From: a virus
IMG/VR virus record: IMGVR_UViG_3300047678_000250
Location: 1 to 37,466 of that record
Direction: 5' to 3' (one strand)
Length of the DNA: 37,466 bases
A program made the translations under genes and the position numbers. Under the pieces are notes generated by a model. It worked only from the letters and a program-made list of their open reading frames with translations. It ran no database searches and was not told the DNA's origin. This document shows, one piece after another, positions 7,867-15,534 of this stretch (its first letter is position 1; every line of letters starts with the position of its first letter).

Positions 7867-8787
7867 TCAGACCCGCACGGACCGCAGCGTGACTTTCTTC
7901 AAACCCCAAATCCGATACATCATCTTTTCAAAATCATAGCTGTCATCCTTGAAGCGCACGCCGTAATAAAACGAAAAATCGGCGGTGATGGCGGCGCCGG
8001 ATGCCGGTGCCGTGGTGAACTTTACCACCTGCGCGTAAAGCGTGGCGTTCAGGATCGTGTAGGTGGTTGGGCTTTGCAGCGTACCGTTGACATAAATGTT
8101 CAGCGTCTGGCTCTGGTTGACATACCCCACCGGCTCGGTGGTGCTGCCATCGCCACCACCAAATGCCCGCACGAAGGTAAAATTTGTGGTGGTGCCGTCA
8201 CCCGTTCCCAGCATCTGCCCCGTCACGGCGCAATCATCCGGATCTGTGAACAGAAAGGAATATAACCCGCCGGCGACCGAATTATAGAACCCCATCAGCG
8301 TTTTCAAATCGCTGTTATAGGTGCTGTTGATTCCCTGCGCGGAATCGCTCAGCACATCATAGGTCAGGTCCCATTCATAAATCGGATACGTCTGCATCCC
8401 CGCGCGCGCTTCCCGCCCGCTCGCCGCGGTGCCAACGCTCGTATTCCAAATCGGGCGCTTCACGGCCGAATAGCCAAGGCCAATCAGCGTGGGATAAATC
8501 TGCGGCATCGGAACCTGATAATTGGAGAGGAGGAGTTCGACAGCCACCTGGCTGACCCGCACGAAACCGAGCGTACCAAACAGGCCTTCCGCCACCACTT
8601 GGCTCGCGCGCACATACCCAAGCGTGCTGACCAATGCTTCCGCGACCACTTGGCTGGCACGCACGAACCCGAGCGTGCAGATAAGTCCCTCGACGGCAAT
8701 CTGCGATGCACGCACCACATCGCCACCGCCCGCCAACAACGCCTCGGCGACAATCTGGCTGGCGCGTGCATTATTGCTACCTGACAC
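7867..8787 (-). CDS. DUF2460 distal tail protein with N-terminal 17-residue repeats (GTA gp12-like)
   Basis: 306 residues. Residues from about 115 match DUF2460 distal tail proteins: conserved reshaping around YEWDLTYDVL, the FTDPDD motif, and the C-terminal GVRFKDDSYDFEKMMYRIWG. The first about 90 residues are unusual: five tandem copies of a 17-residue unit beginning R-A/V-S-Q-[IV]-x-V/A-E and ending near TLGFV. Such RVSQ..VEVL units occur in other phage structural proteins but here are fused to the distal tail protein. The start codon is GTG, two bases from the stop of the upstream gene. Function: ring joining tail tube to hub. Confidence 0.85.
   Translation of the reverse strand: MSGSNNARASQIVAEALLAGGGDVVRASQIAVEGLICTLGFVRASQVVAEALVSTLGYVRASQVVAEGLFGTLGFVRVSQVAVELLLSNYQVPMPQIYPTLIGLGYSAVKRPIWNTSVGTAASGREARAGMQTYPIYEWDLTYDVLSDSAQGINSTYNSDLKTLMGFYNSVAGGLYSFLFTDPDDCAVTGQMLGTGDGTTTNFTFVRAFGGGDGSTTEPVGYVNQSQTLNIYVNGTLQSPTTYTILNATLYAQVVKFTTAPASGAAITADFSFYYGVRFKDDSYDFEKMMYRIWGLKKVTLRSVRV
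8524..8772 (-). repeat. Five tandem 51-base coding repeats in the DUF2460 gene
   Basis: The five copies encode R-[AV]-S-Q-[IV]-x-x-E-x-L/G-x units. Spacing between equivalent bases is 51 for the left copies (about 8547, 8598, 8649, 8700) and 54 for the rightmost, which has an extra Gly codon. Copies differ at many third positions, so the repeat is old and kept under protein-level selection and is not a recent duplication. Confidence 0.85.
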
Positions 8788-8788
8788 A

Positions 8789-9817
8789 CTACGTCACCAC
8801 CACGTATCCGGCGACCAGCGCGTTGACATCCGCCGCGGTCCAGCTGGCGGACGTATGCGGGTTAATCGGCCAAAGCGTGGTGATGTATAAATAAGTCACG
8901 TCTACCGAAACAGCCGTCCCCACATAATAGCTGCCACCAATATAAAGCACCGGGGCCACTGTTCGCGCGCCCGCATCTTCCTTACGCAGCGCGATTTTCA
9001 TTTGCAGGCCAAGCACCTGATTGACGTCGATATCGAGCGCGCCAAAATTGAACAAGTCTCTCGCGCCTGCGGTTGCGGTAAAATTATAGCTGGCGTCCCC
9101 GTCCATCGCTGTCTCGGACACTTCTTGCCAATTTGCATTGGCTAGTGGTGTCCATCCCACTGAACTATCGGAAATCGGAAATAAGGCGGAACTACGAACG
9201 TCGCCGAGAAAGGAATTATTCGGGTAGCTGCCAGGCCCTGTCGTGCCATCGGCAAAATAAACGTCATCAAATTGCCAATTTGTTGGGCTTATTTGTGACC
9301 AACTTACGCCTGAAACGCTTGCATTGCTTGATGCTTGGGTGTCGATCCCTGTTAAATCAGGAAAACTGGCAACACCTTGCCCATTGACACGTATGGCTGC
9401 GGCTCCGATCGAAATTGCCACTTTGATTTGCAATTCAATAAAGTAAAAACCTGTTTGGCTGATAGAATTTAGCGCGGTGGCGAGAACTGCGCCACTTGGG
9501 CCATTCAACTGGATCATGCCATTGAGCGGGTTAATAACCCAATAACATTGTACGGTATCAGTGATTTGGTCGATAAAACTACAATTCAGCGCCCCCGCCT
9601 GACCGTTGAAGTTGATCGCAAATCCGCATGTCAGTTGGCTAACAGGTAAACTAAGCCCGGCGGTGATTCCTCTGCATTGAAAATATTTTCCATAACCTGC
9701 CCGGCCAGGAGCCTGAAGATTCCCGTTCACATTGTACCATTGAAGAGCATCAAAATTTTGCTCCATATCGCTCGTTGAGTTGTAATTATCAAACCCATCG
9801 TACCTTATCAGCGCCAC
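8789..9817 (-). CDS. Putative virion protein, lectin-like beta-sandwich (unrecognised)
   Basis: 342 residues, beginning MALIRYDGFDNY. Composition (many Asn, Ser, Gly, aromatic residues, alternating beta patterns, NWQFDDVYFADGTTG near residue 185) resembles concanavalin/LamG-type phage decoration or carbohydrate-binding proteins. No catalytic motif is seen. It lies between tape measure and the distal tail protein, an extra gene compared with the GTA order, so it probably decorates the tail tip or tail. The coding strand is AT-richer than its neighbours, which suggests separate acquisition. Confidence 0.65.
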   Translation of the reverse strand: MALIRYDGFDNYNSTSDMEQNFDALQWYNVNGNLQAPGRAGYGKYFQCRGITAGLSLPVSQLTCGFAINFNGQAGALNCSFIDQITDTVQCYWVINPLNGMIQLNGPSGAVLATALNSISQTGFYFIELQIKVAISIGAAAIRVNGQGVASFPDLTGIDTQASSNASVSGVSWSQISPTNWQFDDVYFADGTTGPGSYPNNSFLGDVRSSALFPISDSSVGWTPLANANWQEVSETAMDGDASYNFTATAGARDLFNFGALDIDVNQVLGLQMKIALRKEDAGARTVAPVLYIGGSYYVGTAVSVDVTYLYITTLWPINPHTSASWTAADVNALVAGYVVVT

Positions 9818-9820
9818 GAA

Positions 9821-12457
9821 TCAGCCCCGTCCCGGTAGCCGCAACGTCCCGTTGCGGGTCAGGTCGATGATCGAATTCATCACCGCGTTGCCCGCCTTCT
9901 CCATCATACCGGCGTCAACACCAGCGCCGCCGCCATGAATATGCTGGTTCAGGTTTAAATTGACGTTGCTTTGCGAACTGTTGTCCGTGCTGGAATTGCT
10001 CAGCCAGCTTTGCAGCGGCTGAGCGATATGCGCCGGCAGCACAGTTTCGTTTTCGTGCAGTTGCACCAGCGGGTTTTCGCCAGGACCAATCGCCAGTCCG
10101 CCGGCGGCTGAAAGCACGTCATACGCCATCACCGCGGCGTAAGCCGTGGTTGCCGCGATCGGCGCCAGAACTGGCCCGACATAGGGTATGCCCGCCACGG
10201 CCGCATATGCGCCGGACGCGGCTTTCATGGCATTCCCATTGATCTGCGCGGTGCCGAGCGCGATATCCTCGGCCCGCCCCGCCGCATCGGCCGATGTCTT
10301 CGCCGCCATGCGCGCCGTGTTGCCGGCCACCGTCGCGGTTGTAAGCCCAACCTCAGTGGCCACGCCGCGCGCCAGAATCATCGCCTCACTTGCAACGAAA
10401 GCCGTCAGCTTCTTCGCCTCGGCATCGATATACGCCAGGGCGATGCTTTCAGCCGCCTTCACCTCGGCCTGCTGCAGCGTCTGCGTGCCCTGCAGCACAC
10501 CATTGATGGACGTGTCGAAAGCCTGAGCAATCGGCTGGAACGCACGTTGCCAGGCCTGCTGCGTGGCCTCCGCTGCGGCCTCCTGCTGCTCTTGCAGCTT
10601 CTTGGCGTCGTCAACCTGCTGACTCACCAACTGGCTGTTCAGGCTGGCAATCTCGGCATTGTGGCTGGCCGTCAGCACCGTGATATCATCCAGCGCCTTG
10701 GCCTTCGCGGCCGTGCCGGCGGTATCGAGCGCGGCCTCTTTCTGCGCTGTCGAAAGCTCTACCTGATACATTTGGTTTTGCGCGGAAATTTCCGCTTGCA
10801 CCTCCTGTACCTTCGTCATCTGGCCAGTGGAGACCTCGGCATCCCAGGTCGAGACTTTCACCTGATACTCGCTGGCGGAAATCTGCTTTCGCGCCTCGGC
10901 CGCCGCTTGGGCAATCTGCGTTATCTGATCCTGCGCCGCCTGCGCCTTCGAGGCACCCCCATCACCTGCGCCACCAGCAGAATAATCGTACGTGTTCCCG
11001 CCAAGATTGCTGTTATCTTGTCCAGCAACGCCTTGTCGGTCGCCCAGCGAAACACCGCCGGAGAGGCTCGGCGCCTGAATTTTCGCTTCCGTCACCTCCG
11101 GTGCGGCGACTTTTCCCAAAAGCTGCGCGGAGGTACTGGCGAATAATTTCCCCTGCTCATCCATCTTGGTGAGCATGTTGGACCAGGAATTTCCGATATC
11201 AGTCGTGGCGACCTTCACCGCAGCATTTGCCAGTGCGAATTTGCCCTCCAAAGCCCATGCCAGGCCATCGGCAGCAAGGGCGACATCGCCGAAAACATTG
11301 CCGACAAAAGTCGCGGCATCGGCGATATCGGTTATCGCCGTGACGGTCAGCAGCGCCGCCTCAATCACCACCCGTAAACTCACATCAAGCACCTGCGCCG
11401 CGTCGGAGAGCACCCCGCCGCTTTGCGCTGAAATGACAAATTCTTGTTCCAGTGCGGCAAACGCAGGCAAAGACCCACCAACAATCTCGGTTCGTAAGCC
11501 GATCGCGGCAGCGCCAGCATCCTTCTGCGATTGAATGAACTTTTCCGAGGCATCAACCGTTTCAGTCGACATGGTAAGGCCCAGTGCCTGGGCCTTCGCT
11601 TCCAAATCCGCAAACTTGTCGCCAACCTCGTTCATGATGGGGATAAGTGCCGACCCGAATTTGGCTCCCAGCATATCGCCAGCCAACGTAGTCTTTGCAC
11701 CAGAATCCTGGAACGAAGCCATTTTAGCGGTAATCTGTGTAAACACGTCCACGATCGGCAACATTTGGCCAGTGGCAGTATCTTGAATCGAAATTCCAGC
11801 CTTACTAAACGCCTGGGCCGCTACCGAACTGGGGTTAGCTATAGCCTCTTGCATTTTCATGCCGAGCTCGCGCAACCCCTTGCCGACCATATCAAAATCG
11901 GTATTTGTCTCCATCGCCGCGAGGCGCAAACCACCCAACTGCTGGATTGTGGCCCCAGTCTTTTGGCTCAACTGAGCGTAGCTTTCACCAAGCTCAGCCA
12001 CCTTATTGACTTGTTCAGCCAGCGCCTCAACGCCAAAGCCAACCGCTACGAGTTCCCCAACTGAACTCGCCACGCCTGAATACACCGAAAGCTTAGCACT
12101 CAGCCCCTCGATACTTTCCCCGGTGAGTCGCACGCTCTCATGGAGCTTTCCGAATGCGGTCTCTACTTTTTGATTAGACCCGACCAGTTCCTGATTAGCG
12201 GCAATTTCAGCCTGCATTGATGCAACCGCCGCTCTATTGGCAGCCACGGTGGCCTTTTGTTGAATTTCCGCTTCGACTGAAGCTTGTAGTGCCGCCATAG
12301 CCGCAGACTTTTCTTCTTCACTTGCACTCACTGCAACTTTGGCGAGGCTCCGGGTGTTGGCCTCGATTTGCTTCAGAACAACACCAGCCACAGCGCCTTT
12401 CGTCTGCAGATCAGTGACGTCGGCTGTCATTTTGACTTGTAATGCGCTATCCGGCAT
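9821..12457 (-). CDS. Tail tape measure protein
   Basis: 878 residues, largely alpha-helical. The N-terminal 130 residues form Ala/Glu/Gln-rich coiled coils. Hydrophobic and Ala-rich stretches lie at about 355-400. The C-terminal part has the usual tape-measure ending (hydrophobic VYAAVAGIPYVGPVLAPIAATTAY-type segment, then LVQLHENETVLPAHIA). It sets tail length and is ejected with the DNA. By the usual 1.5 Angstrom per residue, 878 residues correspond to a tail of roughly 130 nm. Gene order chaperone, tape measure, distal tail fits, apart from the inserted plus-strand gene at 12498. The longest hydrophobic helices could act in membrane passage. Confidence 0.92.
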   Translation of the reverse strand: MPDSALQVKMTADVTDLQTKGAVAGVVLKQIEANTRSLAKVAVSASEEEKSAAMAALQASVEAEIQQKATVAANRAAVASMQAEIAANQELVGSNQKVETAFGKLHESVRLTGESIEGLSAKLSVYSGVASSVGELVAVGFGVEALAEQVNKVAELGESYAQLSQKTGATIQQLGGLRLAAMETNTDFDMVGKGLRELGMKMQEAIANPSSVAAQAFSKAGISIQDTATGQMLPIVDVFTQITAKMASFQDSGAKTTLAGDMLGAKFGSALIPIMNEVGDKFADLEAKAQALGLTMSTETVDASEKFIQSQKDAGAAAIGLRTEIVGGSLPAFAALEQEFVISAQSGGVLSDAAQVLDVSLRVVIEAALLTVTAITDIADAATFVGNVFGDVALAADGLAWALEGKFALANAAVKVATTDIGNSWSNMLTKMDEQGKLFASTSAQLLGKVAAPEVTEAKIQAPSLSGGVSLGDRQGVAGQDNSNLGGNTYDYSAGGAGDGGASKAQAAQDQITQIAQAAAEARKQISASEYQVKVSTWDAEVSTGQMTKVQEVQAEISAQNQMYQVELSTAQKEAALDTAGTAAKAKALDDITVLTASHNAEIASLNSQLVSQQVDDAKKLQEQQEAAAEATQQAWQRAFQPIAQAFDTSINGVLQGTQTLQQAEVKAAESIALAYIDAEAKKLTAFVASEAMILARGVATEVGLTTATVAGNTARMAAKTSADAAGRAEDIALGTAQINGNAMKAASGAYAAVAGIPYVGPVLAPIAATTAYAAVMAYDVLSAAGGLAIGPGENPLVQLHENETVLPAHIAQPLQSWLSNSSTDNSSQSNVNLNLNQHIHGGGAGVDAGMMEKAGNAVMNSIIDLTRNGTLRLPGRG

Positions 12458-12497
12458 TTTAAACCCTAAATTGTAACATGTTTATGGGAGTTGTTCG

Positions 12498-12818
12498 GTG
12501 CTGGTCATTTGCCTTTGGCTATTTTGCGGAATCATCTGCGCCGTGATGGCGTCGAACAAAAACCGGAACGTGCCGGGGTGGCTGTTCATCGGCTTCATCT
12601 TCGGTATTTTCGCCGTCATTCTACTGGCAGTCATGAAGTCACTGCCGGCGGATGCGTCCACCGCACCAGCGTCCACCGCACCAGCGATCACCGCACCAGT
12701 GAACGCCGTTCACATGGGCGAAACTAAAACCTGCCCGCAATGCGCGGAAACCATCAAGGCAGCAGCCATCAAATGCCGCTTCTGCGGCGCGGACCTCACC
12801 GCCGCTGCGCTGCCTTGA
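12498..12818 (+). CDS. Membrane-anchored zinc-ribbon protein, probable moron
   Basis: 106 residues on the plus strand, opposite to all neighbouring late genes. Two hydrophobic segments (about 1-18 and 27-46) are followed by a Thr/Pro/Ala linker and a zinc ribbon with CPQC and CRFCG pairs (residues about 80-100). This two-span plus zinc-ribbon layout is common in small bacterial membrane proteins of unknown role. The start is GTG seven bases after GGGAG. Its 3' end overlaps by 23 bases the end of the frameshifted tail chaperone frame on the other strand, and its start lies 40 bases from the tape measure start. Own transcription from the prophage is likely, so lysogenic conversion or superinfection exclusion is possible (inference). 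Confidence 0.75.
   Translation: MLVICLWLFCGIICAVMASNKNRNVPGWLFIGFIFGIFAVILLAVMKSLPADASTAPASTAPAITAPVNAVHMGETKTCPQCAETIKAAAIKCRFCGADLTAAALP
12699..12713 (+). repeat. Dispersed motif copy: GTGAACGCCGTTCAC (perfect palindrome)
   Basis: A 15-base palindrome with a single central base. Its first 13 bases, GTGAACGCCGTTC, recur at 4515-4527, 24195-24207 and 37049-37061, all within genes of unrelated function. This copy lies in the linker of the zinc-ribbon gene. It resembles a TetR-type operator, but the role is unknown. Confidence 0.6.
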
Positions 12819-13310
12819 ACCACGCTGCCAGCACAACTTGCGCCGGCGGATTGTCTTTCCAATGGTCGCACAGTGCCCTATAATGGTCCCAGCTCATCGC
12901 GTCGATCTGAGCCTCATCAAAACATAGTGCGGTCGTAATTGTGGCCCTTATCTTCGGCCAATCAAACTCACTTAAGGGGACTCCGCCGCCCCGGTAGATT
13001 CCCCCGGCGCGGCATCCTCCGGCACGTCCTGCGCATAATGCCCGACGATTTGACCGATCTTTTTTTGCGCCATGTGAAGGTCTTTCCAGCCTACTCCTTC
13101 CAATGAAAGGAATTGCTGGTAATCGCCGGAATATCCCCCACCCCGCACAATCTCGGTATGCACGAGCTGCGTTTGGCGCTCAAGCTCTTTTATGGTCTGC
13201 GCCGGCAGGTTGGCTTCCACAAGCTGCGGCACCAGCGTCATCACATCCTTAATCGTATAGGTCGCCAGCGGGTACTTTACCCCACCCAACGTCACGCTAT
13301 GCTGTGCCAT
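12796..13310 (-). CDS. Tail assembly chaperone, long G-T form made by -1 frameshift
   Basis: Shifting -1 at the A-AAA-AAG run (13065-13059) gives an open frame that continues past the short-form stop to a TGA at 12798-12796, making a protein of about 171 residues (84 shared, 87 new). The extension includes FDWPKIRATITTALCF, then SWDHYRALCDHWKDNPPAQ and VLAAWFKAAQRR. It is Trp/His-rich and clearly protein-like, as in phage T domains that bind the tape measure. This extension has no start codon of its own in a suitable place and would be missed by ordinary gene calling. The arrangement matches lambda G/GT. Confidence 0.85.
12972..13310 (-). CDS. Tail assembly chaperone, short form (G-like)
   Basis: 112 residues ending in an acidic, Gly/Ala/Ser-rich tail. 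It lies between the tail tube and tape measure genes, the invariable position of tail assembly chaperones, which coat the tape measure during tail assembly. Residues 82-84 (Q-K-K) are encoded by the slippery run described separately, allowing production of a longer G-T form. Its ATG overlaps the tail tube stop (TAATG), implying coupling. The family is very divergent, so the call rests on position, size and the frameshift signal. Confidence 0.85.
   Translation of the reverse strand: MAQHSVTLGGVKYPLATYTIKDVMTLVPQLVEANLPAQTIKELERQTQLVHTEIVRGGGYSGDYQQFLSLEGVGWKDLHMAQKKIGQIVGHYAQDVPEDAAPGESTGAAESP
13059..13065 (-). promoter_or_regulatory. Programmed -1 ribosomal frameshift site, A AAA AAG
   Basis: In the zero frame the codons are CAA AAA AAG ATC (minus strand 13067-13056), giving a canonical X-XXY-YYZ heptamer A AAA AAG, one of the most efficient bacterial slippery sequences. 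Both tRNAs can re-pair fully after slipping one base back. The zero-frame stop is 28 codons further on, and the -1 frame stays open for 87 codons. No clear downstream pseudoknot was identified by eye. Confidence 0.85.
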
Positions 13311-14281
13311 TAGTTCACATCCCCGCTGAAAGTAAACACCCGTCCCTGAAAATCCTGGCTGGCTGACCAGGAGCTTTCCGGAATCGTCCAGTCCTCGTTT
13401 TTGAAATCGAGGCTGAATTTATCGATCCCGGCATTCCACACGGTCAGTGAAAATCCGGTGCCCGGATAAGCTGGATTGTTGGTGCGGGAAGGATTGCTGG
13501 CCACGATCATGAACGTCGGCCGGAACCCCATCGGCTGGGCATAATAGGTGAAATTATTCCCGGTCGTCTTGGTGCACACATAACTCGGCAGCACAAACAG
13601 CCCAGCATCAGCTGCCGCAAAAGTGTAGACGCCAGCGTTAACCGCATATTGCCCCGTGGTGGGGGCGGACGCGACACATTTTAGCTGGATTCCCGTCGCC
13701 GCATAAATCACCCCTGCATCCTCAATAAACGTCGCGGCATTGGCAACAGTGATGGACGGCCCGAAGGTAATGGACGCACCGCTGGCCACGGTGCCCGTCA
13801 CGGCCTGGCTCAACGTCACCGTGGTGCTGGTCAGGGACGCCACGGTGGTGCCGGCGGCAATATTGGTGCCGGAAACGCTCTGCCCCGCCACCACGCCGGT
13901 CGTGGCGGAAAATGTCAACGTGCTACCGGTCGCCGTCGCGGCGCTGGTGACCAGCGTGGTCGGCGTCGGAATCGCGGTGCCTGTCGGCGCACCTTCATTA
14001 TCCGCCGTCACCGTGGACCCAGTGCTCATCGTCTGCCCGAACATCAGATTATTGACATCCAACAGCTTGAATTTCGCGGCCTTCAACGATCCGGAAATTT
14101 TCATCGCCCCGCTGGCAATCGCAACCGGCGCATCGGTACCGCCTTGCAGCGGCTTGCTGCTCTTATCGATATCGAACGAAAAATCCTGCGTCACACCCAC
14201 CTGCACCGGCTGCGGCACGGCGACACCATTCTGGAACATGTAGATCTTGCTGGTGCCGTACAAAAGGGAATCGAGAGCCAT
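13310..14281 (-). CDS. Major tail tube protein with inserted beta module
   Basis: 323 residues. The start (MALDSLLYGTSKIYMFQNGV) and the C-terminus (SLDFKNEDWTIPESSW..FSGDVN) are typical of siphophage tail tube proteins, and the gene directly precedes the chaperone. Residues about 116-175 form a Thr/Ser/Val-rich module (TTGVVAGQSVSGTNI...TSTTVTLSQ...ASGASITFG) that closely resembles two modules in the head-tail connector of the same phage. It is probably an extra surface domain on the tube. A GTA-like homologue without the insert would be shorter, about 260 residues. Confidence 0.85.
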   Translation of the reverse strand: MALDSLLYGTSKIYMFQNGVAVPQPVQVGVTQDFSFDIDKSSKPLQGGTDAPVAIASGAMKISGSLKAAKFKLLDVNNLMFGQTMSTGSTVTADNEGAPTGTAIPTPTTLVTSAATATGSTLTFSATTGVVAGQSVSGTNIAAGTTVASLTSTTVTLSQAVTGTVASGASITFGPSITVANAATFIEDAGVIYAATGIQLKCVASAPTTGQYAVNAGVYTFAAADAGLFVLPSYVCTKTTGNNFTYYAQPMGFRPTFMIVASNPSRTNNPAYPGTGFSLTVWNAGIDKFSLDFKNEDWTIPESSWSASQDFQGRVFTFSGDVN

Positions 14282-14299
14282 CTCACAAAATCCTTGTTC

Positions 14300-14593
14300 T
14301 CAGGTTGAGGTTGAAAATGCCGCGATAATCGCGGCGACTAGATCCGGCGCGGCTTGCTCGACCTGGCGAAAAGCATCCGGCGACAATGTGCCCAGCCGCG
14401 CATTCCGCCAGCCCTGGTAAACCCGCCAGGCGTCCGCCTCGGCCGCGCTGGCGGTCAAAATCGGCGCCACCACTGCCACCGACGTTTCCTTCGCCAGCGC
14501 CTCTTCCACAGCTTCCGCAATGGCACTCGCCTCGGCAGACCGCACAGCCGCACCCTTCGCCGCGGCAGCGCCAGCGTCGTTCGTCTCGCTCAT
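14300..14593 (-). CDS. Small Ala-rich tail-region protein (unrecognised)
   Basis: 97 residues, very Ala-rich at the N-terminus (ambiguous, probably disordered or helical), with a more ordered part at about 55-90 (ADAWRVYQGWRNARLGTLSPDAFRQ). It is located between the tail terminator and the tail tube, a place usually held by small tail completion proteins. No family recognised. Its stop is 18 bases from the tail tube start. Confidence 0.6.
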   Translation of the reverse strand: MSETNDAGAAAAKGAAVRSAEASAIAEAVEEALAKETSVAVVAPILTASAAEADAWRVYQGWRNARLGTLSPDAFRQVEQAAPDLVAAIIAAFSTST

Positions 14594-14608
14594 TTGTGTC
14601 TCCGAATT

Positions 14609-15052
14609 TTAGGAAATCGCGACAATCCGAATCGGCACCCGCGCCACGGCCTGGCGGGTGGACTGCGTGGCGCCATCATCGATATCGATTTTGCTATTCT
14701 GGATGTAGCAGCTTGAGACATAGCTCAGGCCAAGATTTTGGTAGTCCATGGAAGGCAGCGGTCTCAGCGCATCCTCAAGGTTGGTCACCAGCTCGGCAAT
14801 CTTCCGGCCTGGCGCTTCCGTCAAATCGCTGGCTTTGTAGTAAATCCAGATCTCGAAATGCATCGTCACGGCCACCGCGGCCATCCGCCCTGGCCGGTCG
14901 CCATATTCATCGCCAAGCCAGCGCAGGAACAGCGCCGGCTGCGCCGGCACATCGGTCCACAACCGCAACCGCTGGTCCTTGGTCACAAAATCGCCTGAGC
15001 TCACCGCCAGGTCATACAGCGCGTCCATAATCTGCACGCGGTTCAAGCTCAC
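14609..15052 (-). CDS. Tail terminator / minor tail protein
   Basis: 147 residues. Size, order (after the gp10-like gene and before the tube) and a central pattern of the form RMAAVAVTMHFEIWIYYK, ending in a beta-rich C-terminus (ARVPIRIVAIS), fit tail terminators of the lambda U / GTA gp8-10 type, which cap the tail tube and join it to the head. It overlaps the upstream gp10-like gene by four bases (ATGA). Confidence 0.7.
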   Translation of the reverse strand: MSLNRVQIMDALYDLAVSSGDFVTKDQRLRLWTDVPAQPALFLRWLGDEYGDRPGRMAAVAVTMHFEIWIYYKASDLTEAPGRKIAELVTNLEDALRPLPSMDYQNLGLSYVSSCYIQNSKIDIDDGATQSTRQAVARVPIRIVAIS

Positions 15053-15534
15053 AGCGCCGCGGCCTTATCCACCGCCTCATGCATAGCCGCCAAGGCATCG
15101 CCCTCAATGTCCCGCAGCGGCCCGCGCAGAAAATTCCGCTGCTGAATATTCAAGCGCCTGTCATGCGCTTTCACGATCACATTCATCGGCTCAACAATTT
15201 TCGCCCATAAATGGCCAAGCCGCGCATGATGCTGCCGCACCCGCGTGCTGCCATGCGCGCCATATTCCTCGGCCGCCGCTTTGGCCATCTCATTATGGGT
15301 ATCGCCGCGCACTTCAACGATGCCGGTGATGCGGTCTGGATAATCCAGCACCCGCATCTCAATCTCGCTGGCCAGCTTTCCGGTCCGTTTCGGGGCAGCA
15401 CCTTCAACCATGTCGCGCAGGCGCTCAGTCACCTGCGTGATCGCCGCTTTCAGGTTGGCATGCGCCTCGGCCGGAAACTCATCAAACCGCAGCGCAACCT
15501 TCCGGTCGGTAACAATCTCGATGCCAATTTCCAT
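15049..15534 (-). CDS. HK97 gp10-like neck / minor tail protein
   Basis: 161 residues. It has the HK97 gp10 family features: an N-terminal FDEFPAEAHANLKAAI helix, APKRTGKLASEI near residue 50, and a central EVRGDTHNEMAKAAAEEYG stretch. Members are head-tail joining or tail completion proteins. Start ATG overlaps the connector stop by one base. Order connector, gp10, terminator, tube is the standard siphophage module. Confidence 0.85.
   Translation of the reverse strand: MEIGIEIVTDRKVALRFDEFPAEAHANLKAAITQVTERLRDMVEGAAPKRTGKLASEIEMRVLDYPDRITGIVEVRGDTHNEMAKAAAEEYGAHGSTRVRQHHARLGHLWAKIVEPMNVIVKAHDRRLNIQQRNFLRGPLRDIEGDALAAMHEAVDKAAAL

Noticed and set aside
12482-12691. Minus-strand frame opposite the zinc-ribbon gene
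   Set aside because: The plus-strand frame has two membrane spans, a zinc ribbon and a good ribosome-binding site; the minus frame has none of these.
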